DNA of 43,325 bases from Chloroflexota bacterium (GTDB lineage Bacteria > Chloroflexota > Ktedonobacteria > Ktedonobacterales > Ktedonobacteraceae): contig CADDYT010000044.1 of the NCBI GenBank assembly GCA_902810755.1, forward strand, positions 1 through 43,325, in the 5' to 3' direction. The position numbers and the translations under genes are program-made. Below, piece after piece: positions 26,080-36,452 of the stretch (its first letter is position 1; each line of letters begins with the position of its first letter). Under the pieces are notes generated by a model. It did no database searches and was not told where the DNA came from. It worked only from the letters and a program-made list of their open reading frames with translations.

Positions 26080-27126
26080 CTAAGGCACGCTCCTCTGTAG
26101 AGATGCGGAAGGTTGCTCGTCGTGGGCATATTGACTGATATAGCAGGCAAGGTCGGCGACGCGGCTGGCATAGCCCCATTCATTGTCGTACCAGCCAACG
26201 ACGCGGATGGTCTTTTCCTCGCTCAGTTCAGTGGTCATCAAACCATCGACAATACAGGAGCGAGAGTCGCCCCGGAAATCGCTGGAGACCAGGGGCAGGC
26301 TGGTGTAGCCGAGGATGTTGGCCAGAGGGCCACAGGCGGCCAGAGCGAAAGCGGTATTGACCTCGGCGGCAGTCGCCGCACGCTGCAAGGTAACAACCAG
26401 GTCAAGGACGGAGACAGTGATCGTTGGGACACGATAGGAGACACCATGAAACTTACCTGCCAGCGCCGGGATGACCTCGCCCAGCGAGCGGGTCGCGCCG
26501 GTCGTCGTCGGGATGATGTTTTCAGCGCCTGCTCGCGCGCGGCGCGGGTCCTTGTGGCTACGGTCAAGGATACGCTGATCATTGGTGTAGGAATGGATGG
26601 TACTCATGGTGCCATGTTGTAAGCCAAAGTGTTCATGCAGGACGCTTGCCATGACTGCCAGGCCGTTAGTGGTGCAGGAAGCGGCAGAAACAATGTGATG
26701 CTCCGCGGGGTTATACACCTGTTCGTTCACCCCAACCACCAGTGTCACATCGGCCCCCTTGCTCGGCGCAGTCACCAGCACGCGCTTTGCCCCTGCATGC
26801 AGGTGCAGAGAGGCCTGCTCGGCGGCGGTAAAAGCTCCGGTGGCTTCGATCACCAGTTCAACGCCGAAGTCGCTCCAGGGAATAGCAAGCGGGTTGAGAT
26901 GCGAAACGATACGAATGGGCCGTCCTTCAATGATAATCTGACCATCACCCGCCTCCACCCTCCCCTGATAGGGACCATAGGTAGAATCATACTGGAAGAG
27001 ATGCGCGTTGATCTCGGCATTGCCCCGATCATTGATTGCTACGATATCCAGATCGATATGACGAACCAGCGCAGAACGCAGGACTAAACGACCGATACGA
27101 CCAAATCCATTAATGCCAATTTTCAT
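26080..27126 (-). CDS. gap: Type I glyceraldehyde-3-phosphate dehydrogenase, probably NADPH-capable
   Basis: 348 residues. Rossmann motif INGFGRIGR, catalytic Cys151 (SAASCTTNG) and His178 (TIHSYTNDQ), C-terminal WYDNEWGYASR. At the cofactor loop it reads INDRGN, as in photosynthetic GapA (INDTGG), and at the 190 position DRSHKD in place of the GPHKD of NAD-specific enzymes. In structural work on bacterial GAPDH a Pro-to-Ser change at this place lets the enzyme use NADP. It therefore fits the reductive step of the Calvin cycle. GGGAGGAG lies before the ATG at 27126. It follows prk by 81 bases on the same strand. Confidence 0.92.
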   Translation of the reverse strand: MKIGINGFGRIGRLVLRSALVRHIDLDIVAINDRGNAEINAHLFQYDSTYGPYQGRVEAGDGQIIIEGRPIRIVSHLNPLAIPWSDFGVELVIEATGAFTAAEQASLHLHAGAKRVLVTAPSKGADVTLVVGVNEQVYNPAEHHIVSAASCTTNGLAVMASVLHEHFGLQHGTMSTIHSYTNDQRILDRSHKDPRRARAGAENIIPTTTGATRSLGEVIPALAGKFHGVSYRVPTITVSVLDLVVTLQRAATAAEVNTAFALAACGPLANILGYTSLPLVSSDFRGDSRSCIVDGLMTTELSEEKTIRVVGWYDNEWGYASRVADLACYISQYAHDEQPSASLQRSVP

Positions 27127-27207
27127 ATCTTTTGCTCCTCCCATTCTCTATCACGTTTTCAGCTCTACGCGATATGTTTCGATGTGCTAGGCTGTACGGA
27201 AGCCTGC

Positions 27208-28149
27208 TCAGACTTCGATTTCTTCGCGCTGTCTTGCTCGCAGCAGGTGGTAAGCCAGAAGCAACTGTGTCAATGCCAGAGGATGACTATGATGAATCTG
27301 GGGATCGGAATATTGACCCAACTCCGTCGGGGAAGCAGCGCCACACTCGTCCAGACAATCAAGAATGCCGCGTTCCAGTGCAGCAGCTGGTTCATCAGGA
27401 ATAGAGCCGTCGATCTCCAGGTACTCGACGGCCCGGCCAGCCTCACGTCCGAGGGTGGAACGCACGCACCCGGAGCTATCTTCTTCAATAATCTGGCTCA
27501 GGTCAGGATGGGGCAACGTCCCATGTAGCGTCAGACGTACATTGAGATGCGCGTCACCCATATAATGAGTTCGCTCATCAGGGAAAAAGCACACCTCAAT
27601 ATCCGCGTACTGCCTCTGTGGCCGGATAAAGGCAGCCGAGTCCGGCTCGCGTATGGTCAGTTCGCGCAGCACCTCCTGTTCCGTATAGCCTCGCTCCCCT
27701 GAGTCGCGGCGGAGTTTCCACCGCTTCCGCAGTTCCTCCGGCGGGTTGAGATAGACGCGCACGCTAAAGGCATTGCGCATTTCCTGCCGGTAAAAACCAA
27801 GCAGCCCCTCGACAATCAGAAAGGGGCGCGGCACAATATACTGCGGTGGCCCGAAGTCACCCAGCCTGTGGTCATAGTGTGGCTTGAGGATCGGATCACC
27901 GGCACGCAACAAGCGCAAATGTTGCGCCATAATATCGAGGTAGTTGCAGGCAGGATTCAACGGGGTGATACCTCTCTCTTTACGCTGCTGGCGATTATAA
28001 CAATGATAGTCGTCAGTGCAGAGGATCGATACCTGTTGCATGCCGAGGATACGAGCAATGCCTCGACTCAACGTGGTCTTCCCGGCAGCACTATCCCCCA
28101 CCATCCCCAGGATGATCGGGCGTGCGATTGCTCCAACTGATGCGGCCAT
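27208..28149 (-). CDS. prk: Phosphoribulokinase
   Basis: 313 residues of the cyanobacterial/plant-like (class II) phosphoribulokinase. P-loop GDSAAGKTT, CTDDYHCYNRQQRKERGITPLNP, HYDHRLGDFGPPQYIVPRPFLIVEGLLG, and the RPQRQYADIEVCFFPDE sugar-binding region. It makes ribulose 1,5-bisphosphate, the RuBisCO substrate. Start ATG at 28149, with AAGGAG about 13 bases upstream. It is the first gene of a prk-gap pair and is divergent from a CbbR-like regulator, with a shared LysR-type box in the spacer. The thioredoxin-regulated N-terminal cysteines of plant PRK are not evident. Confidence 0.93.
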   Translation of the reverse strand: MAASVGAIARPIILGMVGDSAAGKTTLSRGIARILGMQQVSILCTDDYHCYNRQQRKERGITPLNPACNYLDIMAQHLRLLRAGDPILKPHYDHRLGDFGPPQYIVPRPFLIVEGLLGFYRQEMRNAFSVRVYLNPPEELRKRWKLRRDSGERGYTEQEVLRELTIREPDSAAFIRPQRQYADIEVCFFPDERTHYMGDAHLNVRLTLHGTLPHPDLSQIIEEDSSGCVRSTLGREAGRAVEYLEIDGSIPDEPAAALERGILDCLDECGAASPTELGQYSDPQIHHSHPLALTQLLLAYHLLRARQREEIEV

Positions 28150-28265
28150 ATCGTTTTTCTAACTCCTTCTGCTCTTTCTGTCCAATGCTCTCTACCTCCT
28201 GTCACATAGACTGCTGCAGGCACAAATCTCTCAACGCCCGAATCTCTTCTCAGCTATGCTGCCCA

Positions 28266-28274
28266 TGCTATAAT
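28266..28274 (+). promoter_or_regulatory. Extended -10 promoter of the first CbbR-like gene
   Basis: TGCTATAAT about 68 bases before the ATG at 28342; no strong -35. If used, the LysR-type dyad at 28313-28327 falls downstream of the start, a place suited to autorepression. Confidence 0.5.
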
Positions 28275-28312
28275 GATAACAAGGAGTAGATATAAGAACA
28301 ACCGGCAATTCG

Positions 28313-28327
28313 CTATACTTAGCATAG
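28313..28327. promoter_or_regulatory. Candidate CbbR box, CTAT-N7-ATAG
   Basis: CTATACTTAGCATAG is a near-perfect 7-bp dyad around a central T and contains T-N11-A. It lies in the 192-base spacer between prk (minus) and a LysR gene (plus). The same CTAT-N7-ATAG spacing recurs in the rbcL spacer at 30308-30322. Binding by the local regulators is inferred. Confidence 0.5.
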
Positions 28328-28341
28328 GTTAGAGGTTATTA

Positions 28342-29268
28342 ATGAGCTGGTCGCGGCTGGAAAGACTCACCATACGACAACTCCGGGTGTTCTGTGCCGT
28401 CGCACGGCTGCTGAGCTATACGCGAGCGGCCCGCGAGCTAGGTTGCCAGCAGCCAACAGTATCGGCGCATGTCGCAGAACTGGAACAGATCACCCGGCTA
28501 ACCCTGTTCGAGCAGTGGGGCAAACGACTGGCCCTGACGAGTGAGGGGAGAGAACTGTATGCACAGGCGCAACAGGTGGTAGCAGCAGCGGACGAAGCAT
28601 GGCAGGCAATGGCGGAGCTGCGTGGAGTCGCACTGGCGGAACACGTGCCGCTGCGCCTCGCTGCCGATACAACAGTCGGAACCTATGTGTTGCCGCACAT
28701 CCTGGGCGCTTTTCATCGCAGGCAGCCGGGGGTCGTCCTCCATCTGCACGTGGCAAACAGGGCAGACGTGCGCAATCAGTTGCTGGCCGGGGAAGCCGAT
28801 CTTGTCATCGCCGGTCGCCCGCCAGCAGTGGAAGGGCTGATAGCTGAACCGTTTCTGGCGAATCCACTGGTGGCAGTGGCGGCAGCCGAACACCCCCTGG
28901 CCGGGCAAAGCGCGATTTCCCTGGCTCGTCTCGCCGATGAAGTCTTTCTGCTGCGCGAAGTCGGTTCGGGTACACGAGCGGCGGTCGAGGAGTTGTTCGA
29001 GGTAGCGGGGATAGCGCTCAAGACCGAGATGGTGCTTGGACATATCGAAGCGATCAAACAGGCGGTGGCAGCCGGTCTGGGAGTGAGCGTCCTCTCGAAA
29101 GCGGCGGTGCAACGCGAAGTTGCCTCTGGCACGCTGGCCATCCTGGATGTAGAGCAATTCCCCCTCCAGCGCCGCTGGTACATCGCTCGTCTCGCCGAAC
29201 GCCCATTGAATGCCAGCACCACCGACTTTATCGAGTTCCTGCGAACCTACCGCCAGCAGCATGAATGA
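28342..29268 (+). CDS. LysR-type regulator, CbbR-like, divergent from prk-gap
   Basis: 308 residues. N-terminal winged helix LTIRQLRVFCAVARLLSYTRAARELGCQQPTVSAHVAELE, then a substrate-binding domain with GTYVLPHILGAFHRRQPGVVLHLHV and EAIKQAVAAGLGVSVLSK, as in CbbR proteins that control RuBisCO and Calvin genes. AGAGG is 7 bases before the ATG. It is divergent from prk-gap and convergent with a second, clearly paralogous LysR gene. By position it probably governs prk-gap, perhaps both operons. The inducer is likely a Calvin-cycle metabolite or NADPH, from family knowledge. Confidence 0.87.
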   Translation: MSWSRLERLTIRQLRVFCAVARLLSYTRAARELGCQQPTVSAHVAELEQITRLTLFEQWGKRLALTSEGRELYAQAQQVVAAADEAWQAMAELRGVALAEHVPLRLAADTTVGTYVLPHILGAFHRRQPGVVLHLHVANRADVRNQLLAGEADLVIAGRPPAVEGLIAEPFLANPLVAVAAAEHPLAGQSAISLARLADEVFLLREVGSGTRAAVEELFEVAGIALKTEMVLGHIEAIKQAVAAGLGVSVLSKAAVQREVASGTLAILDVEQFPLQRRWYIARLAERPLNASTTDFIEFLRTYRQQHE

Positions 29269-29282
29269 GCAATGCATCCTGC

Positions 29283-30212
29283 CTACCTTTGCCGGAGAAA
29301 TTGCTCAAGGGCAATTGCCGCATGTGAGAGCTTCCTGTCTCTCAAGGAGACGACATACCATTGCCGTTGCAACGGGAAGCCCTGCACATCCAGTATGGTC
29401 AGGTCGCCAACGGCCACCTCCAGCGTAATAGATTCGCGAGGAAGGACTGCGATCCCCAGACCCGCAATCACCCCTTCCTTGATGGCCTCAATACTGCCCA
29501 GCTCCAGGCTGGCCCGTAACGCTATCCCTGCCTGCGCAAAATGCTGCTCCACTCCCAATCGCGTGCCAGAATCCTGCTCGCGCAGCAGAAAAGTCTCCTG
29601 TTGCAAATCAGCCAGGGTCAAAGAGGGATGTTTCACCAGCCGGTGAGAGGGGGGAGCTACCACTACCAGTTCATAGGAGCGTAAAAACTGGATGGTAAAC
29701 CGTTCTTGCTGCTCGATCAGGCTCATTACTGCCAGGTCTAGCTCATGAGTCAAAAGACGCTCCTCAATCACACGACGATTTGCGACCATCAGCGTCACAT
29801 GGATGCGTGGATACTCTCTATAGAAGGCGCTGAGGAAGGAGGGCAGCACATACGTCCCGGCGCTGGTACTGGCCCCTATGACCACGCTGCCCCGTTTGAG
29901 CGCGTACATCTCATTCACGACGGAAGCGGTTTCAGCCAGCAGCGCGAGCAACCGTTCCGCCTTGCGCAAAAACTCCTGACCGGGGGGCGTCAGTACAATG
30001 CCCCTGCCGCTGCGGGCGAATAAGCGCAGGCCCAGCATTTTTTCCAGCGTCCTGACCTGCTGTGTGACAGCGGGCTGCGAGAGGTAGAGTGCCTCGGCTG
30101 CCCGTGTATAGCTCAAGGAACGCGCTACCGTGCAAAATACCGTCAACTGATGCACCGTGAAGTCACTTTGCTCGTTCCCGGCAGCGGTTATCGTCGGCTC
30201 ATGTTCAGGCAT
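29283..30212 (-). CDS. LysR-type regulator, CbbR-like, divergent from rbcL
   Basis: About 309 residues from the start at 30212 (GAGG upstream); a longer form from 30260 has a Gln/Glu-rich tail with no ribosome site. Helix-turn-helix FTVHQLTVFCTVARSLSYTRAAEALYLSQPAVTQQV, effector domain GTYVLPSFLSAFYREYPRIHVTLMVANRR and EAIKEGVIAGLGIAVLPRE. It shares many residues with the neighbouring regulator, including YVLP.. and EAIK..V.AGLG, so the two look like duplicates. It is divergent from rbcL-rbcS-cbbX, the classic position of CbbR. The two genes end only 15 bases apart. Confidence 0.88.
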   Translation of the reverse strand: MPEHEPTITAAGNEQSDFTVHQLTVFCTVARSLSYTRAAEALYLSQPAVTQQVRTLEKMLGLRLFARSGRGIVLTPPGQEFLRKAERLLALLAETASVVNEMYALKRGSVVIGASTSAGTYVLPSFLSAFYREYPRIHVTLMVANRRVIEERLLTHELDLAVMSLIEQQERFTIQFLRSYELVVVAPPSHRLVKHPSLTLADLQQETFLLREQDSGTRLGVEQHFAQAGIALRASLELGSIEAIKEGVIAGLGIAVLPRESITLEVAVGDLTILDVQGFPLQRQWYVVSLRDRKLSHAAIALEQFLRQR

Positions 30213-30307
30213 ACCATCCTCTTCGTTCTGTTCTTGCGCTTGCTTCTGTCCTGACGACATTCATCACCAGTATAGCACACTGGAGAAGCTGAAATATAGA
30301 GCCGGGG

Positions 30308-30322
30308 CTATGGGTTTGATAG
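30308..30322. promoter_or_regulatory. Candidate CbbR box before rbcL, CTAT-N7-ATAG
   Basis: CTATGGGTTTGATAG has the same CTAT-N7-ATAG form and T-N11-A core as the prk spacer box. It would be centred near -54 relative to a TGCTACACT -10 at 30354-30362, a normal activation position for LysR proteins. Confidence 0.5.
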
Positions 30323-31855
<1,533 letters not shown>

Positions 31856-31873
31856 ACAGGGAGGTTTCACAGC

Positions 31874-32299
31874 ATGCCTTTTCACCTGACACAGGGAACG
31901 TTTTCTTTCCTGCCACCGCTAACCGATGATGAAATCACGATGCAGATTCAATATTGCCTGGATAACGGCTGGCCCATCAACGTGGAATTTACGGATGACC
32001 CTCACCCGCGCAACACTTACTGGGAGATGTGGGGATTGCCAATGTTCGACCTGAAGGACCCTGCCGCCATCCTCTACGAGATCAATGCCTGCCGCAAAGC
32101 CTACCCGCACCACTACATCCGCGTCGGCGCCTACGACCGCTCACGAGGGCGCCAGACCATCGCCCTTTCCTTTATCGTCAACCGTCCGCCGCACGACCCC
32201 GGTTTTAGCCTGGTGCGTGAGCAGGCACACGACCGTGTCATGAACTACACCATACACAGCTATGCAACCGATAAACCTGAAGGAGAACGATTCTCATGA
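31874..32299 (+). CDS. rbcS: RuBisCO small subunit, red-type
   Basis: 141 residues: [72 protein letters not shown], and a C-terminal extension (about 30 residues after NRPPHDPGF) typical of red-type small subunits, where it forms a beta hairpin in the holoenzyme. GGGAGG before the ATG; 18 bases after rbcL. Its stop overlaps the cbbX start (ATGA at 32296-32299), so the two are translationally coupled. Confidence 0.94.
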   Translation: MPFHLTQGTFSFLPPLTDDEITMQIQYCLDNGWPINVEFTDDPHPRNTYWEMWGLPMFDLKDPAAILYEINACRKAYPHHYIRVGAYDRSRGRQTIALSFIVNRPPHDPGFSLVREQAHDRVMNYTIHSYATDKPEGERFS

Positions 32300-33246
32300 T
32301 TCAGTCTTCTCAAGCCGGAGGACAAGAGATTGTGGAAAAGCCGTTACTTGAGGCTCCTGATAACGCCGAGGTCGCAGATATGGCGAGCATGTTGCAGGAG
32401 TCACAGATCACGGAAGTTCTGCAAAAGCTCGACCGCGAACTGGTGGGGCTGCAATCGGTCAAGAAACGCATTACCGAGATTGCTGCTCTGTTGCTGGTTG
32501 AGCGCATGCGCCGTAGCCTCGGGCTGACGGCGCGCCCTCCATCGCTGCATATGTCCTTTACCGGCCCGCCAGGCACTGGCAAAACCACCGTCGCCATGCG
32601 TATGGCAACTATCCTGCACCGACTCAATTATGTACGCAAAGGACACCTGGTTGCCGTGACACGCGACGACCTGGTCGGTCAGTATATCGGCCATACAGCT
32701 CCCAAAACCAGAGAGGTACTCAAAAGAGCAATAGGCGGCGTTCTGTTTATCGACGAAGCCTACTACCTCTATCGTCAGGAAAACGAGCGCGACTACGGGC
32801 AGGAAGCCATCGAAATCCTGTTGCAGGTGATGGAGAATCAGCGCGAAGACCTCGTTGTCATCCTCGCGGGCTATAAGGATCGCATGGAATCCTTTTTCCA
32901 GTCCAACCCCGGTTTCAGTTCACGCATCGCCCACCACCTGGATTTTCCCGATTACACGCTTGAGGAACTACTCGCCATCGCCCAACTGATGCTCGCAGAG
33001 TATATGTATCGTTTCAGCCCGGAGGCGCAACAGGCGTTTGAAGTCTACTTGAAGAAACGTATGCAGCAACCCCGCTTTGCCAACGCCCGTAGCGTGCGCA
33101 ACGCGCTGGATCGCGCACGCCTGCGCCAGGCCAATCGCCTCTTCGCCAGAGGAGGAAAGGTCTCTAAGCTTGATCTGATGACCATTGAGGCCGAAGATAT
33201 CCTGGCCAGTCGCATCTTCACAGAAACCGATCATCATTCTCCTTGA
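32296..33246 (+). CDS. cbbX: Red-type RuBisCO activase CbbX
   Basis: AAA+ ATPase, 316 residues. Walker [10 protein letters not shown] (91-98), pore-loop region [12 protein letters not shown] (127-138), Walker [10 protein letters not shown] (147-155), and a sensor/arginine-finger region [18 protein letters not shown]. In proteobacterial CbbX this enzyme pulls the C-terminus of red-type RbcL to release bound sugar phosphates. The overlap with rbcS and the matching red-type subunits make the role firm. N-terminal residues 1-40 are acidic and less conserved. Confidence 0.94.
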   Translation: MIQSSQAGGQEIVEKPLLEAPDNAEVADMASMLQESQITEVLQKLDRELVGLQSVKKRITEIAALLLVERMRRSLGLTARPPSLHMSFTGPPGTGKTTVAMRMATILHRLNYVRKGHLVAVTRDDLVGQYIGHTAPKTREVLKRAIGGVLFIDEAYYLYRQENERDYGQEAIEILLQVMENQREDLVVILAGYKDRMESFFQSNPGFSSRIAHHLDFPDYTLEELLAIAQLMLAEYMYRFSPEAQQAFEVYLKKRMQQPRFANARSVRNALDRARLRQANRLFARGGKVSKLDLMTIEAEDILASRIFTETDHHSP

Positions 33247-33324
33247 CACTTCTCCCCATTCCGGTACATGCTATTGCTATGTATTGCTGACACTACTTCG
33301 CAGTAGCAGAAACGGATTGGGACG

Positions 33325-34728
33325 ATGCAATTTCAAGAGCAACACAGACGGGGACAGCAGCAGGTTCACCTGCAGGAGCAGCCGCCGCTGGGACTGGCAG
33401 CGGCGGTACGGGAGATGGAAACTTCAGCGACGCTGGCGATGAATGAGGCGGTGGCGAAGCGGCGCACGGCGGGTTTGCAGACCATTCATCTTGGGTTTGG
33501 CGAGGCTTCGTTTCCATTGCATCCTATCTTGCGAGCAGAACTGGCGCGCGCGGCGGCGCATACGAGCTACGCGCCGGTGCTGGGTCTGCCCGCGCTGCGC
33601 GAGGCCATCGCCGATTATTTGCAACGGACACGGGGTCTTGCCGGTTCTGCGGCACAGGTGGCCGTCGCGCCAGGGAGTAAGCCGCTGCTCTACGCGCTGC
33701 TCCAGGCGCTGGAAGGGGATTTGTTGCTGCCGGTGCCTTCATGGGTCAGCTATGGCCCGCAGGCGCGGCTGGCCGGGCGGCGCGTGATTGATGTGCCAAC
33801 CGACGACAGCGACCACCACCGACTGACACCTGACATGCTGGATGAGACGCTGGCCCGCGCGCGGCGTGAGGGCGCAAACCCGCGTATTTTGCTGGTGAAC
33901 ACGCCGAGCAATCCAACGGGCGGCATGTTTGATGCCGCCGACGCTGAAGCCATCGCAGGCTGGGCGCGAACAGAGGGCATTACGCTGATCAGCGATGAGA
34001 TTTACGCGGAACTGGCGCATGGCTGGCGCCCGCATGTCTCACCCGCGCGTTTCTATCCCGAAGGCTGCATTGTCACCGGCGGCCTCTCCAAAGCGTTTTC
34101 GGCTGGCGGCTGGCGGCTCGGTTACGCTGTCCTGCCTGCCACCGCTGGAGGCAGCGCGCTGATGTCGGCTTTGCGCGCCCTGGCAAGCGAGGTCTGGTCG
34201 TCGGCCACCACGCCTGTACAGCAAGCTGCCATCGCCGCCTTTCGCCCCGACCCGGAACTTGAGACATACGTCCGCCGTTCAGCCCGCGTGCATGGCTATG
34301 TCGCTTCACGGCTATATGAAACTTTCGTGAACCTGGGTATCCTCTGCCCGCGACCGGCAGGCGCGTTCTACCTCTATCCAGATTTCGCCGCCTACCGCGA
34401 CGCGCTGCACGAACGCGGCATCGCGACGAGTGACGAACTCGCGCGCTATTTGCTCGATGAATGGGGCGTCGCGACGTTGCCCGGCACAGCCTTTGGCGAG
34501 CGACCGGAGACGCTGCGTCTGCGCGTGGCAACCAGCCTGCTCTACGAACCGGATGGATACCCTGCGGAAGAGGAACGCGAGGCATGGTTCTGGCAATTGC
34601 TGGAACGGGCGGACGAGTTACCGCTTTCAGGTGAGAGTGAAGCGGTGAAGCTGCCGGAGCTTGAGAGAGCGCGAGAGCGGATGACAGCGGTGATACAAAC
34701 GCTGGATACAGCACAGAATAAAGGGTAG
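33325..34728 (+). CDS. Class I/II aminotransferase
   Basis: PLP-dependent fold type I aminotransferase, 467 residues. Key signs: TPSNPTGGMFD (with the Asn that contacts PLP), SDEIYAELAHG (Asp to pyridine N), and GGLSKAFSAGGWRLGY with the Schiff-base Lys and phosphate-binding Arg. The C-terminal arginine region LRLRVATSLLYEPDG fits alpha-carboxylate binding. A non-conserved N-terminal Gln/Gly-rich stretch of about 25 residues and a long C-terminal helix make it longer than usual. The ribosome site before 33325 is weak; a start at 33415 is possible. Substrate unknown. It follows cbbX by 78 bases, but a link to carbon fixation is not implied. Confidence 0.87.
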   Translation: MQFQEQHRRGQQQVHLQEQPPLGLAAAVREMETSATLAMNEAVAKRRTAGLQTIHLGFGEASFPLHPILRAELARAAAHTSYAPVLGLPALREAIADYLQRTRGLAGSAAQVAVAPGSKPLLYALLQALEGDLLLPVPSWVSYGPQARLAGRRVIDVPTDDSDHHRLTPDMLDETLARARREGANPRILLVNTPSNPTGGMFDAADAEAIAGWARTEGITLISDEIYAELAHGWRPHVSPARFYPEGCIVTGGLSKAFSAGGWRLGYAVLPATAGGSALMSALRALASEVWSSATTPVQQAAIAAFRPDPELETYVRRSARVHGYVASRLYETFVNLGILCPRPAGAFYLYPDFAAYRDALHERGIATSDELARYLLDEWGVATLPGTAFGERPETLRLRVATSLLYEPDGYPAEEEREAWFWQLLERADELPLSGESEAVKLPELERARERMTAVIQTLDTAQNKG

Positions 34729-34750
34729 ATTTTGCCGACTTGAACAGCCG

Positions 34751-34778
34751 TTGTGATACCCCTCGCTGTCGTTATACA
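34751..34778 (+). promoter_or_regulatory. Candidate promoter of the SMP-30-like gene
   Basis: TTGTGA (34751-34756), 16-base spacer, TATACA (34773-34778), then about 115 bases to the ATG. Confidence 0.4.
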
Positions 34779-34894
34779 ATAGATTGGTATCTTGCACAGA
34801 CCCGATTTGATGAACGGCAAAGAGGAGCATAGCCGCGACTGCTTCATTCCATGCTCTTCTTCAAACAACCATCCAGATGAAAGGAAGCACAATC

Positions 34895-35866
34895 ATGGGC
34901 GATATTCCTATCAAAGAGTTCCGACTTGATCTGAGCGATTTGAGTTACACGGGGCATGATCTCGTGCGCCCGGAGTCGGTAGTGGCGCAGCCAGATGGAA
35001 CGCTGTGGGTCTCGGATGGACGCGGCGGTGTGACGCGTATCGATGCGAATGGCAACCAGCAATTTTTCGAGGGGCTCGGCGGCGAACCCAACGGACTGGC
35101 GCTGGCCGACGACGGCACGCTCTACGTGGCAAATATCGGCACCGGCACCATCCAGAAACTGAACCCGAACACCGGGCAGGTCGAAGAGTTCCTGACCGAG
35201 GTTGATGGCGTCAAATTGACGTGCGCCAATTTCGTCTTTCTGGATAGCAAAAACCGGCTCTGGGCCGCGTTCTCAACCCGCGAGCAAATCTGGTGGCCTG
35301 CGGCGGCGCACCCGCGCCCGGATGGCTTCATCGTGCTGATCGACGAAAAGGGACCGCGCATCGTCGCCGATGGCATCTATTTCACCAACGAAGTGCGGCT
35401 CGATGCCAGCGAAGAGTATCTGTATGTGGCCGAAACGATGAAGAATCGCATTCTGCGTTTCCGCGTGCAGGCGGATGGCAGCCTGACGAACAAAGAGGTC
35501 TATGGGCCTGACGGGCTGGGCCTCGGCGCGGCTGTCGATGGCTTCGCCTTCGATGCCGACGGCAATCTCTGGGTCACGCTGGTCATTCGCAACGGCGTCG
35601 GCATCATCACGCCCGACGGCGATTACCACGTCGTCTTTGAGGATGCCAACGACGCCCTGCTCTCAACGTTCGAGCAAAAGATTGCCGATGGCAGCGCGCA
35701 GCCCACAGATATGATGGCGGCGGCAGGCCAGACGCTGCAATTCGTCACCAGTGTGGCCTTTGGCGGGCCAGATCTGCGCACCGTCTACATCGGCTCGCTG
35801 GGCATGAGCCGTCTGCCCACCTTCCGCTCGCCCGTCGTCGGCCTGCCCATGAGACACTGGAAGTAA
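34895..35866 (+). CDS. SMP-30/gluconolactonase-like six-bladed propeller protein
   Basis: 323 residues of the SMP-30/gluconolactonase/LRE-like beta-propeller: RPESVVAQPDGTLWVSD, GGEPNGLALADDGTLYVAN, IYFTNEVRLDASEEYLYVAETMKNRILRF, VDGFAFDADGNLWVTL. The Glu, Asn and Asp in these blades are the usual metal ligands of the family. No signal peptide; cytoplasmic. Such proteins open sugar lactones, but the substrate here is not readable. The ATG at 34895 has AAAGGAAG about 9 bases upstream. Monocistronic, ending at a palindrome shared with the convergent hsp20. Confidence 0.85.
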   Translation: MGDIPIKEFRLDLSDLSYTGHDLVRPESVVAQPDGTLWVSDGRGGVTRIDANGNQQFFEGLGGEPNGLALADDGTLYVANIGTGTIQKLNPNTGQVEEFLTEVDGVKLTCANFVFLDSKNRLWAAFSTREQIWWPAAAHPRPDGFIVLIDEKGPRIVADGIYFTNEVRLDASEEYLYVAETMKNRILRFRVQADGSLTNKEVYGPDGLGLGAAVDGFAFDADGNLWVTLVIRNGVGIITPDGDYHVVFEDANDALLSTFEQKIADGSAQPTDMMAAAGQTLQFVTSVAFGGPDLRTVYIGSLGMSRLPTFRSPVVGLPMRHWK

Positions 35867-35897
35867 TTGGGAGTTAAAAATACCATTCAGAGAAATG

Positions 35898-35993
35898 GGG
35901 CCAGGGGGCAGGCCAGTTGCGCCCCTACGAACTACGGAGCCAGGTTGGGCACTCGTAGGTTAGTAGGGGCGTAGCTGGTCTGCCCCCTGGCCC
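35898..35993. repeat. Inverted repeat between convergent genes (GGGCCAGGGGGCAGGCCAG type)
   Basis: Arms 35898-35928 and 35963-35993 (31 bases, three mismatches), beginning GGGCCAGGGGGCAGGCCAG. Located between the SMP-30-like gene and the convergent hsp20. The inner TAGTAGGGGC recalls the AGTAGGGCC end of the 16.9-17.4 kb elements. Confidence 0.8.
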
Positions 35994-36012
35994 TACTGTA
36001 TCCCTGCCTGTT

Positions 36013-36414
36013 CTATAGCGGAGGATGGCCGAAATTGCCGATGCGCTCGCCGTGATCGGGGCCGACCTTTTGCATGATAAGGTGGGCAGGGCGCGTCTGT
36101 CGGCTGATAGGCAGATCAACCGTCAGCACGCCGTTGCCGTAGGTGACATTGGCTGCTTCACCATCTACATTATCAGGCAAGGCTATATCGCGGTGGTAAT
36201 TGCCCACCGTCCACTCGTCTACCAGCAGTTCCTTCACGCCCTTGAGCAGGCCGCGCACCTGCCCAACGAGGATCAGATGTCCATCGCTGGTAACATCGAC
36301 ATGGATATTTTCGGGTTCCAGACCGGGCATAGGCGCTACAATGGTCAGCCGACTGTCTGATCGGTACATTTTGACCGGCACATGCTGCCGGATGGGTCGC
36401 TCTTGCTCTCCCAT
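36013..36414 (-). CDS. Hsp20/alpha-crystallin small heat-shock protein
   Basis: 133 residues with an alpha-crystallin domain: PVKMYRSDSRLTIVAPMPGLEPENIHVDV, a central VDEWTVGNYHRDIALPDNVDGEAANVTYGNGVLTVDLP, the last containing the conserved A-x-x-x-n-GVL motif. The N-terminal arm is very short, and the C-terminal tail lacks a clear I-x-I. GAGAGGTGAAG precedes the ATG. It lies 38 bases after a Gln-rich protein gene on the same strand and is probably cotranscribed with it. Acts as an ATP-independent holdase in the cytoplasm. Confidence 0.9.
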   Translation of the reverse strand: MGEQERPIRQHVPVKMYRSDSRLTIVAPMPGLEPENIHVDVTSDGHLILVGQVRGLLKGVKELLVDEWTVGNYHRDIALPDNVDGEAANVTYGNGVLTVDLPISRQTRPAHLIMQKVGPDHGERIGNFGHPPL

Positions 36415-36452
36415 AGGTTTTCTTCACCTCTCACAAACAATAGCAGACGTTA

